The translations under genes were made by a program, and so were the position numbers. A DNA stretch of 64,000 nt from an uncultured Pseudomonadota bacterium. Its GTDB lineage: Bacteria > Pseudomonadota > Gammaproteobacteria > Steroidobacterales > Steroidobacteraceae. Below are positions 34,931 to 43,939 of the stretch, in pieces (the first letter of the stretch is position 1; each line of letters starts with the position of its first letter). The stretch lies in NCBI GenBank assembly GCA_903838705.1, contig CAILZL010000002.1, forward strand, positions 41,800 through 105,799. The letters are read 5' to 3'. The notes under the pieces are model-generated. The model did no database searches and was not told the origin of the DNA. It saw only the letters and a program-made list of their open reading frames with translations.

Positions 34931-36256
34931 TCAGGCCGATATCCCGCTGACCTTCTTCATGGGATCAGCCGCTGGTTTGCCGGTGGCTGTAGTAGTACTT
35001 ACCGGCGAATGGCTGCCGGGTAACTCCGGCAACCTGAATCCTGCGACCGATTTGCGCATCAGGCCGGACAGCTGCGCCAGCTTGCTGATTGATGTCGAGG
35101 TGGCGGCACTGTTATCCGCCGTCTGGGCACTTATTTCACGCAGGGCCTGCATGTTGCGGGCAATATTCTGGGCAGATTCAGATTGCTGGCGGGCACTGGC
35201 CGAGATGTTCTGTACCAGACTTGCGATCTGGTTCGATACCAGCTCGATCTCCTCCAGTGCCGCACCGGCATTTTCTGCCAGCAACGCTCCGCCTACTACA
35301 TCCGTGGTACTGCGCTCCATGGATACCACAGCTTCATTGGTATCAGCCTGGATGGTACGAACCAGCACTTCAATCTGCTTGGTGGCCTGCGCGGCCCGTT
35401 CCGCCAGACGCTGCACTTCGTCAGCTACGACCGCAAAACCACGCCCCGCCTCACCGGCCATGGACGCCTGAATGGATGCATTCAGAGCGAGAATATTGGT
35501 CTGTTCCGCCAGATCATTGATCAGTTCAACAATGTTGCCGATTTCCTGTGAGCTTTCACCCAGGCGCTTGATGCGTTTGGATGTCTCCTGAATAGTTTCA
35601 CGAATGGTGTTCATGCCATCAATGGTGCGACGCACGGCATCGCTACCCTTATGTGCTACATCCACCGAATGTCGCGCCACATCCGCAGAGCGCTCGGCAT
35701 TGCCTGACACCTGCTCCACCGATGAAGCCATTTCCACTACCGATTCAGAAGCAGCTGTGACCTGCTTGGCCTGTTGTACAGAAGCTTTCGCAAGATGTCC
35801 CGCCGAAGCCAGCGCCTGACGCGCAGATCCATCAAGTGTTACCGCTGTTTTATTGATGGTAGTGACCAGTTCACGCAGTGCATCAATGGCATAGTTAATC
35901 GAATCGGCAATCGCGCCCGTGATGTCCTCGGTTACCGTCGCCTTGACGGTAAGATCCCCCTCAGCCAGATTGGTGATTTCATCCAGCAACCTCAGAATAG
36001 CTGCCTGATTACGTTCGTTCTGAATTCGATGTCTCTCCGCTGCGCCGCGAAGATCGGCGGTCATCCAGTGAATCAGCATCAATGCCGTAACGGCACCGGC
36101 TGCAACACCCAGCAGTATTGCTGCAATATTCATCCCTGCCATCGATATATTCAGCAGCAGACTGGCAGCTGCACCGACAATCGACAGCAAGGCAATCAGC
36201 ATGAGCAGCGGCGAATATCGCAGACTGATCGTCTTGAAGTTGTTACCACTTACCAT
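34931..36256 (-). CDS. pilJ: PilJ-type methyl-accepting chemotaxis protein without a periplasmic domain
   Basis: A 441-residue chemoreceptor in the pil-chp cluster. Two hydrophobic helices at about 15-35 and 43-62 are separated by only a few residues (NISMAGM), so nothing of size can be in the periplasm. HAMP-like sequence (LLDEITNLAEGDLTVKAT) follows, then the signalling coiled coil whose tip, QTNILALNASIQASMAGEAG then RGFAVVADEVQRLAERA, is of the PilJ subtype. P. aeruginosa PilJ is about 680 residues with a periplasmic pilin-sensing part, so this one is reduced. The C-terminal tail is Ser/Thr/Lys rich. It signals through PilI/ChpC to ChpA. Confidence 0.85.
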   Translation of the reverse strand: MVSGNNFKTISLRYSPLLMLIALLSIVGAAASLLLNISMAGMNIAAILLGVAAGAVTALMLIHWMTADLRGAAERHRIQNERNQAAILRLLDEITNLAEGDLTVKATVTEDITGAIADSINYAIDALRELVTTINKTAVTLDGSARQALASAGHLAKASVQQAKQVTAASESVVEMASSVEQVSGNAERSADVARHSVDVAHKGSDAVRRTIDGMNTIRETIQETSKRIKRLGESSQEIGNIVELINDLAEQTNILALNASIQASMAGEAGRGFAVVADEVQRLAERAAQATKQIEVLVRTIQADTNEAVVSMERSTTDVVGGALLAENAGAALEEIELVSNQIASLVQNISASARQQSESAQNIARNMQALREISAQTADNSAATSTSISKLAQLSGLMRKSVAGFRLPELPGSHSPVSTTTATGKPAADPMKKVSGISA

Positions 36257-36271
36257 TCGGCTCTCTCAATA

Positions 36272-36841
36272 CTAGTGCGCTGCGCCCATCAGGAATTCAT
36301 TGCTTTCCAGCAATGCGCTCAATCCAAATACCGGCGCCACTTCGCCGCTGCGCCGGAAAGCGCCCGCCAGATAGCGATCACAATTCAGCATCGTGGTCGG
36401 TGGCTGGGATGTGAACTCACTGTCCATGAAACGCCGGAACCCCAGCACCTCGTCTACCAGCAAACCCGCAGGCACATCACGGCTATTCACAACCAGAATG
36501 CGGGCATTTCTGCCGATTGGCGCAGCACCCCCGCCCAGAAATGCGCGCAGATCGATCACAGGCAACAACTGCCCTCGCAAGTTGGCCAGTCCACGAATCC
36601 AGGGTCGCGCTCCCGGCACTCTGGTCAGGAATATCGGCACACTCATCACTTCACGTGTTTCCTCACGGGCAACCAGGAAAGTCTCCGCGCCCAGACGAAA
36701 GGCGACCCCCACCCATTCGGCACCCGATTGAGCATCACGAATCTGGCCAGCCTGTGCGGCGCGTGCGCGCCGTTCGACCTCCAGCAGGAGCTCATATGGC
36801 TTACCCAGTAAAGAACGTAGCTCAATGGCGTTCATGCTCAA
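36272..36841 (-). CDS. pilI: CheW-like adaptor PilI
   Basis: A 189-residue CheW-domain protein: WVGVAFRLGAETFLVAREET, VPGARPWIRGLANLRGQLLP and VIDLRAFLGGG are the typical two-barrel signature. It links PilJ to the ChpA kinase. It lies between pilH (20 bp) and pilJ (15 bp) in the order pilG-pilH-pilI-pilJ-chpA-chpC, all on the minus strand. Confidence 0.9.
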   Translation of the reverse strand: MSMNAIELRSLLGKPYELLLEVERRARAAQAGQIRDAQSGAEWVGVAFRLGAETFLVAREETREVMSVPIFLTRVPGARPWIRGLANLRGQLLPVIDLRAFLGGGAAPIGRNARILVVNSRDVPAGLLVDEVLGFRRFMDSEFTSQPPTTMLNCDRYLAGAFRRSGEVAPVFGLSALLESNEFLMGAAH

Positions 36842-36860
36842 CCTTAATCCAGTTCACCAT

Positions 36861-37226
36861 TCAGGATGCCAGTACAGCGCGGGCTTTTGATAACAGGCGC
36901 TCTGCGGATACCGGCTTGATCAGATAGTCCACAGCCCCCTGCCGCATACCCCAGATTCGATCCGTTTCCTGATCTTTGGAAGTAATCATGATGACAGGTA
37001 TTTCTTTGGTATCCGGATCAGCAGCCAGTTTGCGGGTGGCCTGGAAGCCATTCACCCCCGGCATTACTACATCCATAAAAATCAGATCCGGCTTCATCTG
37101 CCGGGCTTTTTCATAGGCTTCGGCCCCATCTCCTGCCGACACAATCTGGTAACCGTGCCGCTCAAGCGCCACCTTCATGGCATGCACTTCAGTAGGGGAA
37201 TCGTCGACGATCAGTATCAACGCCAT
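36861..37226 (-). CDS. pilH: Twitching motility response regulator PilH
   Basis: A 121-residue stand-alone receiver domain. ILIVDDSPTEVHAMKVALER opens the acidic pocket, DLIFMDVVMPGVNGFQATRK contains the phospho-Asp (about Asp52), and VIMITSKDQETDRIWGMRQG with YLIKPV supplies the Thr/Ser and Lys switch residues. By analogy to P. aeruginosa, PilH opposes PilG and favours retraction through PilT. The order next to pilG supports the name. Confidence 0.92.
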   Translation of the reverse strand: MALILIVDDSPTEVHAMKVALERHGYQIVSAGDGAEAYEKARQMKPDLIFMDVVMPGVNGFQATRKLAADPDTKEIPVIMITSKDQETDRIWGMRQGAVDYLIKPVSAERLLSKARAVLAS

Positions 37227-37241
37227 GGCTGCTCTCCTGCC

Positions 37242-37655
37242 TCAGGACGCCAGATGCCCGACATGGGTTTGGATTGCGCTGAGCAGTTCATCCTTGGTGA
37301 AAGGTTTGGTCAGATAATGTTCCGAACCGACAATGCGGCCGCGCGCACGGTCAAACAATCCGTCTTTGCTGGACAGCATGATAACCGGCGTACTCTTGAA
37401 CACTTTGTTGTGCTTGATCAGGGAACAGGTCTGGTAGCCATCCAGACGGGGCATCATGATGTCCACGAACACGATATCCGGCTGGTGATCGGCGATCTTG
37501 GACAGGGCATCAAAACCATCGATGGCCGTGAACACTTCACAGCCCTCCTTGACCAGCAGGGTTTCAGCAGTGCGACGGATGGTTTTACTGTCATCAATGA
37601 CCAGCACCTTCAGACCCGCCAGACGCAATTTTTCGGCAGTTGCCCCGTTCATCAT
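37242..37655 (-). CDS. pilG: Twitching motility response regulator PilG
   Basis: A 137-residue CheY-like receiver with an N-terminal extension of about 15 residues, usual for PilG. KVLVIDDSKTIRRTAETLL, DIVFVDIMMPRLDGYQTCSL with the phospho-Asp, and VIMLSSKDGLFDRARGRIVG with LTKPF are complete. ATG 37655 has GAGG 5 nt upstream and is preferred to the TTG at 37673. It is the first gene of the Chp operon and divergent from gshB across about 220 bp. Confidence 0.93.
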   Translation of the reverse strand: MMNGATAEKLRLAGLKVLVIDDSKTIRRTAETLLVKEGCEVFTAIDGFDALSKIADHQPDIVFVDIMMPRLDGYQTCSLIKHNKVFKSTPVIMLSSKDGLFDRARGRIVGSEHYLTKPFTKDELLSAIQTHVGHLAS

Positions 37656-37877
37656 GAATACCTCAATGCTCAAATAGACGCCCTGCGAATCAGGGTCGAT
37701 TCAGCGACTCGGTTTTAACATATTGGTATAGCCACTGCCATCGCTGTACTGCGTATAGTATGAAGCTGTTCACGGTCAGCTCTGCGGCACAGTACACAAA
37801 CCAGCGTACCCGACGGGCCTGACTGCAATATTTTTCGCAGGTCGGGAACCTGCCCGCAAGAAACCTAGAGATAGACA

Positions 37878-38837
37878 ATGAGTAAACGGCAGCTACGAAT
37901 TGGCATTGTGATGGACCCCATTGAGGGGATCAAACCCGCCAAAGATTCAACCCTGGCCATGATGCTGGCGGCACAGAAGCGTGGCCATGAGCTGTTCTAT
38001 CTGGAACAGCGCGACCTCTGGCTGCGCGATGGTGTGGCATGGGGACGGGCCCACCCTGTGGAAGTGCGCGACGATTATGAAAATTGGGCAACACTGGGCG
38101 CGGAGCACATCAAGCGTCTCAGCACACTGGATGTGATCCTGATGCGCAAAGACCCGCCTTTTGACATGGAATACATCTATACCACCTACATTCTGGAACG
38201 GGCGGAAGCTGAGGGCGTACTGGTGGTAAATAAGCCCGCCGGACTGCGCGACATGAACGAGAAGGTCTATACCGCCTGGTTCCCGCAGTGCTGTGCGCCT
38301 ACGCTGATCACCCGCGACATGGGCGACATGCATGCCTTTCTGAAGGAACACCATCAGATTGTCTGCAAGCCCCTGCATGGTATGGGCGGACGTTCCATAT
38401 TTGTCATCCGGGAAGGCGACAAGAACGCCAACGTGATATTTGAAACCATGACCAATTACGGAAGCCAGTTCGCCATCGTCCAGAAATACCTGCCGGAAAT
38501 CGTCGAGACTGGCGACTCGCGCATCCTGATTATCGATGGCGAACCCGCGCCGTACGCGCTGGCACGTATTCCTTCGGCCAGTGACAATCGCGGCAATCTG
38601 GCAGCCGGTGCGCAAGGTAAGGGGCGCGAACTCAATGATCGTGATCGATGGCTGGTCAGCCAGATTGGCCCAGTATTACGCGAACGTGGCATGCTGTTTG
38701 TCGGCATTGATGTGATCGGCGGCTACGTCACGGAAATCAATGTCACCAGCCCCACCGGCATTCGCGAACTGGACAAGCAATTCAATTGCGATATCGCCAC
38801 CCTGTTGATAGATGCCATTGAGAAACATCACGCTTGA
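37878..38837 (+). CDS. gshB: Glutathione synthetase
   Basis: A 319-residue ATP-grasp ligase joining gamma-glutamylcysteine and glycine. RIGIVMDPIEGIKPAKDSTL is the GshB opening, MRKDPPFDMEYIYTTYILE the dipeptide region, VCKPLHGMGGRSIFVIREGD the ATP-grasp loop, and FVGIDVIGGYVTEINVTSPT the metal-binding strand. The length matches the family (about 316). It overlaps the downstream apbE by 26 bp. gshA is not in the window. Confidence 0.96.
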   Translation: MSKRQLRIGIVMDPIEGIKPAKDSTLAMMLAAQKRGHELFYLEQRDLWLRDGVAWGRAHPVEVRDDYENWATLGAEHIKRLSTLDVILMRKDPPFDMEYIYTTYILERAEAEGVLVVNKPAGLRDMNEKVYTAWFPQCCAPTLITRDMGDMHAFLKEHHQIVCKPLHGMGGRSIFVIREGDKNANVIFETMTNYGSQFAIVQKYLPEIVETGDSRILIIDGEPAPYALARIPSASDNRGNLAAGAQGKGRELNDRDRWLVSQIGPVLRERGMLFVGIDVIGGYVTEINVTSPTGIRELDKQFNCDIATLLIDAIEKHHA

Positions 38838-39891
38838 TCAGCTGGCCCGATGGCTTGTGCTGCTGGGCTGCTGTCTGACCGGCTGCACTGAGCACGGTCT
38901 GCGCCGCTATGACAGCGAATTTCTCTCTATGGGCACGCAGGCGCAGCTGTCTGTGTGGGCCAGCAGTCCGGCTCAGGCAGCGTTGATCTCCCGTCAGGTA
39001 GAACAGCAACTGAATGAACAAGGCATTGACTGGTATCCATGGACTGACAACCCCGAAGGAGAACTCCGGCAACTGAATCAGGCACTGAGCGCAGGGGAGC
39101 ACTTCAAGGTTTCCGCATCACTTGCGGCAATGCTACAAAAGGCGATGGAGCTGCATGTTGCAAGCAATGGTTATTTCGATCCAGCCATCGCACCCATGAC
39201 ACTGGCGTGGGGGTTTGCGGATAGTCAGAAACCTGCAATCACTGTGTTACCTGCCAATGAGCGACTGAATGACTGGAAGCAGTCCCGTCCGCGTCTGACG
39301 GATCTGCAACTTCACGATGGTCTGGTCAGCAGCGATCGTCACGATCTGCAACTTGATCTGGGTGCCATTGCCAAGGGGTATGCACTGGATCTGGCCATGC
39401 AGCGCTTGCGCCAGTCAGGTATGACTCAGGCCAGTCTGAATCTGGGTGGTCAGATTTTATTGATGGGCAAGACACTCCCTGAATCGAGCTCTGTGGTCAC
39501 TTTGTCTGATCCGCGAGCAGCTCAACCACTGGGCAAACTGGTGCTGCAGGACGGTGAAAGTATCTCCACTTCCGGCGATTACCAGCGCAGCGCGATTGTG
39601 GCCGGGCAACGTATACACCATCTGCTTGATCCTCATACAGGCACGCCCGTCATGCATACCCAGATGGTGACCGTGATTGCCGGAAGCGGGGTACTTGCCG
39701 ATGCGGCCTCAACCGCGCTCATGGCAGCTGGTCCGGCTCAATGGCAAGACATTGCCAGAGCCATGGGCATTCGTGAAGCACTACGCATCGATGCCACTGG
39801 CAAGATTGAAGTGAGTACGGCACTGTATGCACGCCTGCGCTGGAGCACTCAGGCGATTGCCGGCCACTCTATTCAGCAAATAACACTGTGA
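38812..39891 (+). CDS. apbE: FAD:protein FMN transferase (ApbE lipoprotein)
   Basis: A 359-residue enzyme that covalently attaches FMN to Thr of periplasmic flavoproteins such as Nqr/Rnf subunits. An N-terminal lipoprotein signal ends LTGC (Cys25). SEFLSMGTQAQLSVWASSPA, DLQLDLGAIAKGYALDLAMQ, SLNLGGQILLMG and the Mg-binding ADAASTALMAAGP are ApbE hallmarks. The start lies inside gshB and the stop overlaps the tonB start, so gshB-apbE-tonB are translationally coupled. No flavin-bearing target protein is in the window. Confidence 0.93.
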   Translation: MPLRNITLDQLARWLVLLGCCLTGCTEHGLRRYDSEFLSMGTQAQLSVWASSPAQAALISRQVEQQLNEQGIDWYPWTDNPEGELRQLNQALSAGEHFKVSASLAAMLQKAMELHVASNGYFDPAIAPMTLAWGFADSQKPAITVLPANERLNDWKQSRPRLTDLQLHDGLVSSDRHDLQLDLGAIAKGYALDLAMQRLRQSGMTQASLNLGGQILLMGKTLPESSSVVTLSDPRAAQPLGKLVLQDGESISTSGDYQRSAIVAGQRIHHLLDPHTGTPVMHTQMVTVIAGSGVLADAASTALMAAGPAQWQDIARAMGIREALRIDATGKIEVSTALYARLRWSTQAIAGHSIQQITL

Positions 39892-40814
39892 ACTCATCCC
39901 AACCTGACAATCAGGCAACATTGATCGATGCAGCTGCGCTGGAACTGCAATCCGTGTTCCAGCAACGGGAAGGCGTCGCCCCGGTTCGCGACCGACTGGT
40001 GACCACTCTGTTTCTGGTGGCATTACTGCATGTAATAGTCATTACAGGTGTCACATTCATCGGCCCAGTCGGGCCGGGCAAAGGCGCTGCACCGACACTT
40101 GAAGTGCTGCTGCTGACCGATAACTCACCCTCGCGAGAAGCCAACCCTGATGCTGTGTACCTGGCGCAACGCAGTCAGACAGGTAACGGCAATACTCAGA
40201 CAAAACAACGTGCCGCCAATCCAGCTGATTCGCCGCTGGCCGCCATAAATGACGGCACCCCGGATGGTAATTCGATCCGATTTTCGCAGGCATTATCAGG
40301 CAGCGCATCGGCCGAAGTTATTGCCAGTCGCGCCGAACGCTCGGCACTGGCATACCAGAACGGAACCGATCTGCCGACCAGCAGCAATGAGTCACCACTG
40401 GCCCTTTCACCGACGCCACCCAACCCGATCACAACCAGCCTGATAGACGATGAATTGCGCCTGCGGGGCGCCAGTTCGCGTGAAGCGCTCATTACTCCTG
40501 ACACGCGTGAATCCAGAATGGCACCGTATCTGGACAGCTGGAAACGCAAGATCGAACGCATTGGCACTGTGAACTACCCGATAGCAGTACGCAGCGCGTT
40601 CAAAGAACGCAATCCGGTAGTGGAAGTAATTATTACCGCAGATGGCAGACTGAAGTCCGCCGCGATCCAGCAATCCAGCGGCAATCTGAAAATTGATCAG
40701 GCCGCGCTGAGCATCCTTAAACGCGCCGCACCGTTTGATCCATTCCCGCCAGGCATGAGGCAGGATTATGATCAGTTACGCTTTGCCTATGAGTGGCAGT
40801 TTCTGGAAAATTGA
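39888..40814 (+). CDS. tonB: TonB-family energy transducer
   Basis: A 308-residue inner-membrane protein starting at GTG 39888 in a GTGA overlap with apbE. A cytoplasmic part of about 40 residues precedes one helix (LFLVALLHVIVITGVTFIG, about 44-62). A long periplasmic linker is Ser, Asn and Ala rich rather than Pro-Lys rich. The C-terminal TonB domain is about 220-308 (YPIAVRSAFKERNPVVEVII, SSGNLKIDQAALSILKRAAP, FAYEWQFLEN). It may energise BtuB. exbB and exbD are not here. The gshB-tonB proximity recalls Xanthomonas. Confidence 0.85.
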   Translation: MNSSQPDNQATLIDAAALELQSVFQQREGVAPVRDRLVTTLFLVALLHVIVITGVTFIGPVGPGKGAAPTLEVLLLTDNSPSREANPDAVYLAQRSQTGNGNTQTKQRAANPADSPLAAINDGTPDGNSIRFSQALSGSASAEVIASRAERSALAYQNGTDLPTSSNESPLALSPTPPNPITTSLIDDELRLRGASSREALITPDTRESRMAPYLDSWKRKIERIGTVNYPIAVRSAFKERNPVVEVIITADGRLKSAAIQQSSGNLKIDQAALSILKRAAPFDPFPPGMRQDYDQLRFAYEWQFLEN

Positions 40815-40830
40815 TTGCGATCATTCAGCG

Positions 40831-42528
40831 TCAGTCAAAGCCGAACAATCGACGTCTGACTGTCAGCACCAGTCCGAATGCTGACAAGACCCACAACCAG
40901 CCCTGACTCATAGCACCACCACCGCTGCTGCTGGTGTTGTAAACAGTACAGTTGGCATATCCAGTTGCAGTTTCACCATCAAAACTCAAGCGATACACAC
41001 TGCCATACGAGCCATAGGCAGAAATACAACTGCCACCCAGTGTAGTGGTGCCATACAAACTGTTACCGTCACCCGAGATGCTCAAACCTGTAGCGGGCGA
41101 TATTCCCTCGGTTACCGTAAAGGTATGCTCAATCCGGAAATCATGCGGATTATTCACATCAACAGGATTGGCTACATCGGCTGGATCAAGAGAAAAAACA
41201 CTTCCGTATGACATGACCGGAGTGACGGTGCCGCTACCCGCAGAATTCACGCCATACAGGCGCCCGTCATTTACTCGCAAAACAAGTCTGCCTTTTGCTG
41301 CAAAGCCTGTGTCGTTATCAAAATAATGTAGCGGTATGAGTGTAGTGTTGGCGGTCGTACCATCCGTATTCAGCTTGTAAACAGTGCCTCTGCCACCCAG
41401 CGTGGTATCCGCAGTAATGCCCCCACCAGCCGTTGTGCCAACAATCACACCTGGACCGACTTCCACCAATCCTTCAGAAGGAAATGCACCATCCGTGTTT
41501 TCACCAAGATAATCGTTGGTAGCACTGTCAACATCTACTGAATCAACAAGAGAACTGAAGTTATATATGGTCTGAAAATCGCTTCCGTCAGCATTGAGGC
41601 TGTAAACCGTACCCGTACCCCGGGTGGTAACTATCTGCGGATAGGTAGTCACCCCTGAAGTATCTGTAAATGAAATGGTTGTGGTCAGCGTATAAAGATT
41701 GTTGCCTCCATTACTGGTCACGCCGTACAAACGGCCATCGGTGGCGAGTAACAAAGGTCCACCTGGAAATGCGCCGTCACTGTTTGATCCATCTGAATTC
41801 AGCGCGGCGAATGAATGCAGCAGTTCAAAACCAGTGCCATCACGCTTGATCCGGAACACCACACCCGTTCCATTGCTACCTCCATTGCTGGTAACGCCAT
41901 ACAGATAATCTGAGGCACCATCCTTTATCAAAGGGAAGGACGGGTAAAGACCATCGCCATTAGCATGAATGGTAGAGACAGAATTACCGATGGTAGGTGT
42001 TGTAACCGTGATTTCGGAATCAAATGTGTGCAGAGTCTGAAACCCGCTACCATCCTGCTTTACACGAAACAGCGTACCAGCACCTTCGGCAAGACTGAAA
42101 ACAGTCTTGCGAGCGGCATAAAGGGTACTCCCATACAGGTAGCCATCTTTACCGTCGAGCAAACCAGCAGCGGGAGCATAGCCATCCTTGCCCTTATCAC
42201 CATTCAATTGATAGATGGTCTGCGGCGCACCACCTGCGGCATTCACTTTGTAGATAGCACCACCAGAAGTCAGCGAGCTATTGGTGAGGGTACCGAACAA
42301 TGAGCCATCGCTCTCGACCACACCACCGGAACTCTTACTGAGGTCAAAAGAAAAAACCGTTGAATACGTTACTGTTGCATTCGCCTGAAGAACAGGGCCA
42401 GTCAGCAGGCTCAGACCGAGTCCAAACATCGCCCAAGTAATTTTCCGGCCGGAGAATCTCTTATTCAGCACAAACACACTCCAATCCAGTTTCATTGGGC
42501 TACAAACGCCAGCTCGATTTCGATTCAT
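40831..42528 (-). CDS. Exported GloVer-repeat protein with GlyGly-CTERM sorting signal
   Basis: A 565-residue protein with a long signal peptide (ITWAMFGLGLSLLTGPVLQA). The body is a tandem array of about eight GloVer-type repeats with the pattern LYG-T/V-T..GG followed by G-x-G-x-V-F/Y-x-L/I and D-G-x-x-F-x-x-L/I-x-x-F, e.g. YLYGVTSNGGSNGTGVVFRI. The C-terminal SSSGGGAMSQGWLWVLSAFG, hydrophobic helix and RRR match GlyGly-CTERM, processed by rhombosortase and linked to type II secretion. Start uncertain: ATG 42528 or ATG 42495. It is convergent with tonB. Role unknown, likely surface-located. Confidence 0.75.
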   Translation of the reverse strand: MNRNRAGVCSPMKLDWSVFVLNKRFSGRKITWAMFGLGLSLLTGPVLQANATVTYSTVFSFDLSKSSGGVVESDGSLFGTLTNSSLTSGGAIYKVNAAGGAPQTIYQLNGDKGKDGYAPAAGLLDGKDGYLYGSTLYAARKTVFSLAEGAGTLFRVKQDGSGFQTLHTFDSEITVTTPTIGNSVSTIHANGDGLYPSFPLIKDGASDYLYGVTSNGGSNGTGVVFRIKRDGTGFELLHSFAALNSDGSNSDGAFPGGPLLLATDGRLYGVTSNGGNNLYTLTTTISFTDTSGVTTYPQIVTTRGTGTVYSLNADGSDFQTIYNFSSLVDSVDVDSATNDYLGENTDGAFPSEGLVEVGPGVIVGTTAGGGITADTTLGGRGTVYKLNTDGTTANTTLIPLHYFDNDTGFAAKGRLVLRVNDGRLYGVNSAGSGTVTPVMSYGSVFSLDPADVANPVDVNNPHDFRIEHTFTVTEGISPATGLSISGDGNSLYGTTTLGGSCISAYGSYGSVYRLSFDGETATGYANCTVYNTSSSGGGAMSQGWLWVLSAFGLVLTVRRRLFGFD

Positions 42529-42677
42529 GAGGTAAGGAAAGGTTCAGAAGTTAACTATAAGGCCGGCCATCCTGAACCACCTTGAGGCAGGTCGCTATTG
42601 TTCACTTTATTGGATTCAAAGCAAATTCTGTCATTTGCTCGTCTGATCTTGCCGGCATACCTCCAAGTCAGCCACCT

Positions 42678-43343
42678 CTATTGGACTGACCAGCGGCTCA
42701 GATAATCTGCAACCGACTGGAATTCTGTATCCGTATAGCTGGTAAACATGCGATGCAGATCCTCACTGATATTGCCGCGCTGCGCCCGCGCCATGCGCTG
42801 CATTTGCTCAACCAGGTAACTATAGTGCTGCCCACGTAAATTCGGCACCCACAAATCACCATTGCCTTCAGCAGTCCGCCCATGGCAGCTGGCACAGAAA
42901 CCTTCATAGATATGCTTACCCTGTTCGAGCTGGTTACCCGGCCCCTGCTCCGGGGCAGGATTCATCGGCAGATTTGCCACATAGCCCACCACATCAGCAA
43001 TACTGGTGGCATTGTTCAGGCCACTGCGCATCAACTGCTGATGCATGATGGCGTTGCTGCGTTCCTGATCAAGGAAATCCACCACCTGTTTGATGAGATA
43101 TTCATATTGCTGTCCGGCAAGCGCGGGGATTTTCTGCGCCGGCAACCCGACGGCACCTGCCTGATGGCATTGCAGACAATGCTGCTGGAAAATTTTCTGT
43201 CCACGGGTTTCATCGGGTCGCTTGCCCAGCGCGCTGCCCAGATACACATCTGGCGGCATGCCCCCGGAACTGGCGGCCTGTGCGCCGATGCACCCCCAGC
43301 CACAACAGGCAAGGATCATGACCCGGAACAGTTTGGTTAACAT
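42678..43343 (-). CDS. Dihaem cytochrome c4-like protein
   Basis: A 221-residue exported protein (signal about 1-24, cleaved near AQAASS) with two haem sites: CLQCH at 56-60 and CASCH at 150-154. Each half is a class I cytochrome c fold with a Met ligand region. LAGQQYEYLIKQVVDFLDQE and LRGQHYSYLVEQMQRMARAQ are the matching c4 repeats. Cytochromes c4 carry electrons to terminal oxidases in the periplasm. No oxidase genes are adjacent. Confidence 0.88.
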   Translation of the reverse strand: MLTKLFRVMILACCGWGCIGAQAASSGGMPPDVYLGSALGKRPDETRGQKIFQQHCLQCHQAGAVGLPAQKIPALAGQQYEYLIKQVVDFLDQERSNAIMHQQLMRSGLNNATSIADVVGYVANLPMNPAPEQGPGNQLEQGKHIYEGFCASCHGRTAEGNGDLWVPNLRGQHYSYLVEQMQRMARAQRGNISEDLHRMFTSYTDTEFQSVADYLSRWSVQ

Positions 43344-43475
43344 GGGATTTTCCTGGATATCGTCAGCTACAGCACCACTGAGTCTGTGATTGTATATCCT
43401 CCAGACACCGTTGCCTGCCCATCCGCAACATTACCTGGCACCTGCACCCGGCATCTGCTGTGGCACAATTGATCC

Positions 43476-43808
43476 ATGGATCAAACCCACCCCAATTTAC
43501 AGGCACATCAGAGTTCCCGCAGCCTGCGGGATCGAGTCGATGAGCTGCTGCCAGGCTGGCAAAGCTGGTATCCCAGCCTGTTTGACGCAGCTCATGACCT
43601 GGGCATTCTGCGCGCACAGGTCTGTGATCTATCATCACTGGTGCTCAGTAACCGTCACGCCCACATCCACAATGAGGCTGTACAGGCGTTCCGTAACCAA
43701 TGGTCAGTGGAAGAACCCGAGCAGGAGCAGGAACCAGATGAAGACCCGGACACCGCGCCGGACGACCATCGTGGATTGACGCCCAACCTGGATGAAGACG
43801 GCCAGTAA
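43476..43808 (+). CDS. Hypothetical protein, acidic C-terminal tail
   Basis: A 110-residue ORF. Residues 10-75 could be helical (LRDRVDELLPGWQSWYPSLF, then DAAHDLGILRAQVCDLSSLV); the tail from about 78 is Glu, Asp and Pro rich. No family recognised and no strong ribosome binding site. It is the most protein-like frame between cytochrome c4 and the EF-hand gene. An opposing frame at 43363-43638 (-) looks like its shadow. Confidence 0.45.
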   Translation: MDQTHPNLQAHQSSRSLRDRVDELLPGWQSWYPSLFDAAHDLGILRAQVCDLSSLVLSNRHAHIHNEAVQAFRNQWSVEEPEQEQEPDEDPDTAPDDHRGLTPNLDEDGQ

Positions 43809-43939
43809 GTTACACACAGCCCCCGGTGCTTGATAAAACTGCACCAAATTACGGGCTCGACCCGGACACACCGGCAAAGCCGCTGCGTATAATGCAGCGC
43901 CACGAAGCATCCGCTTCGAATACTTATTGGAGAACTACG

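Noticed and set aside
35774..36811. Plus-strand ORF of 345 residues opposite pilJ and pilI
   Set aside because: Antisense to conserved chemoreceptor and CheW sequence; composition rich in Gln, His and Arg, as expected of a shadow frame.
43363..43638. Minus-strand ORF of 91 residues between cytochrome c4 and the 110-residue hypothetical gene
   Set aside because: Overlaps a more protein-like plus-strand frame, has no family match by eye and a Cys/Trp-rich shadow-like composition.
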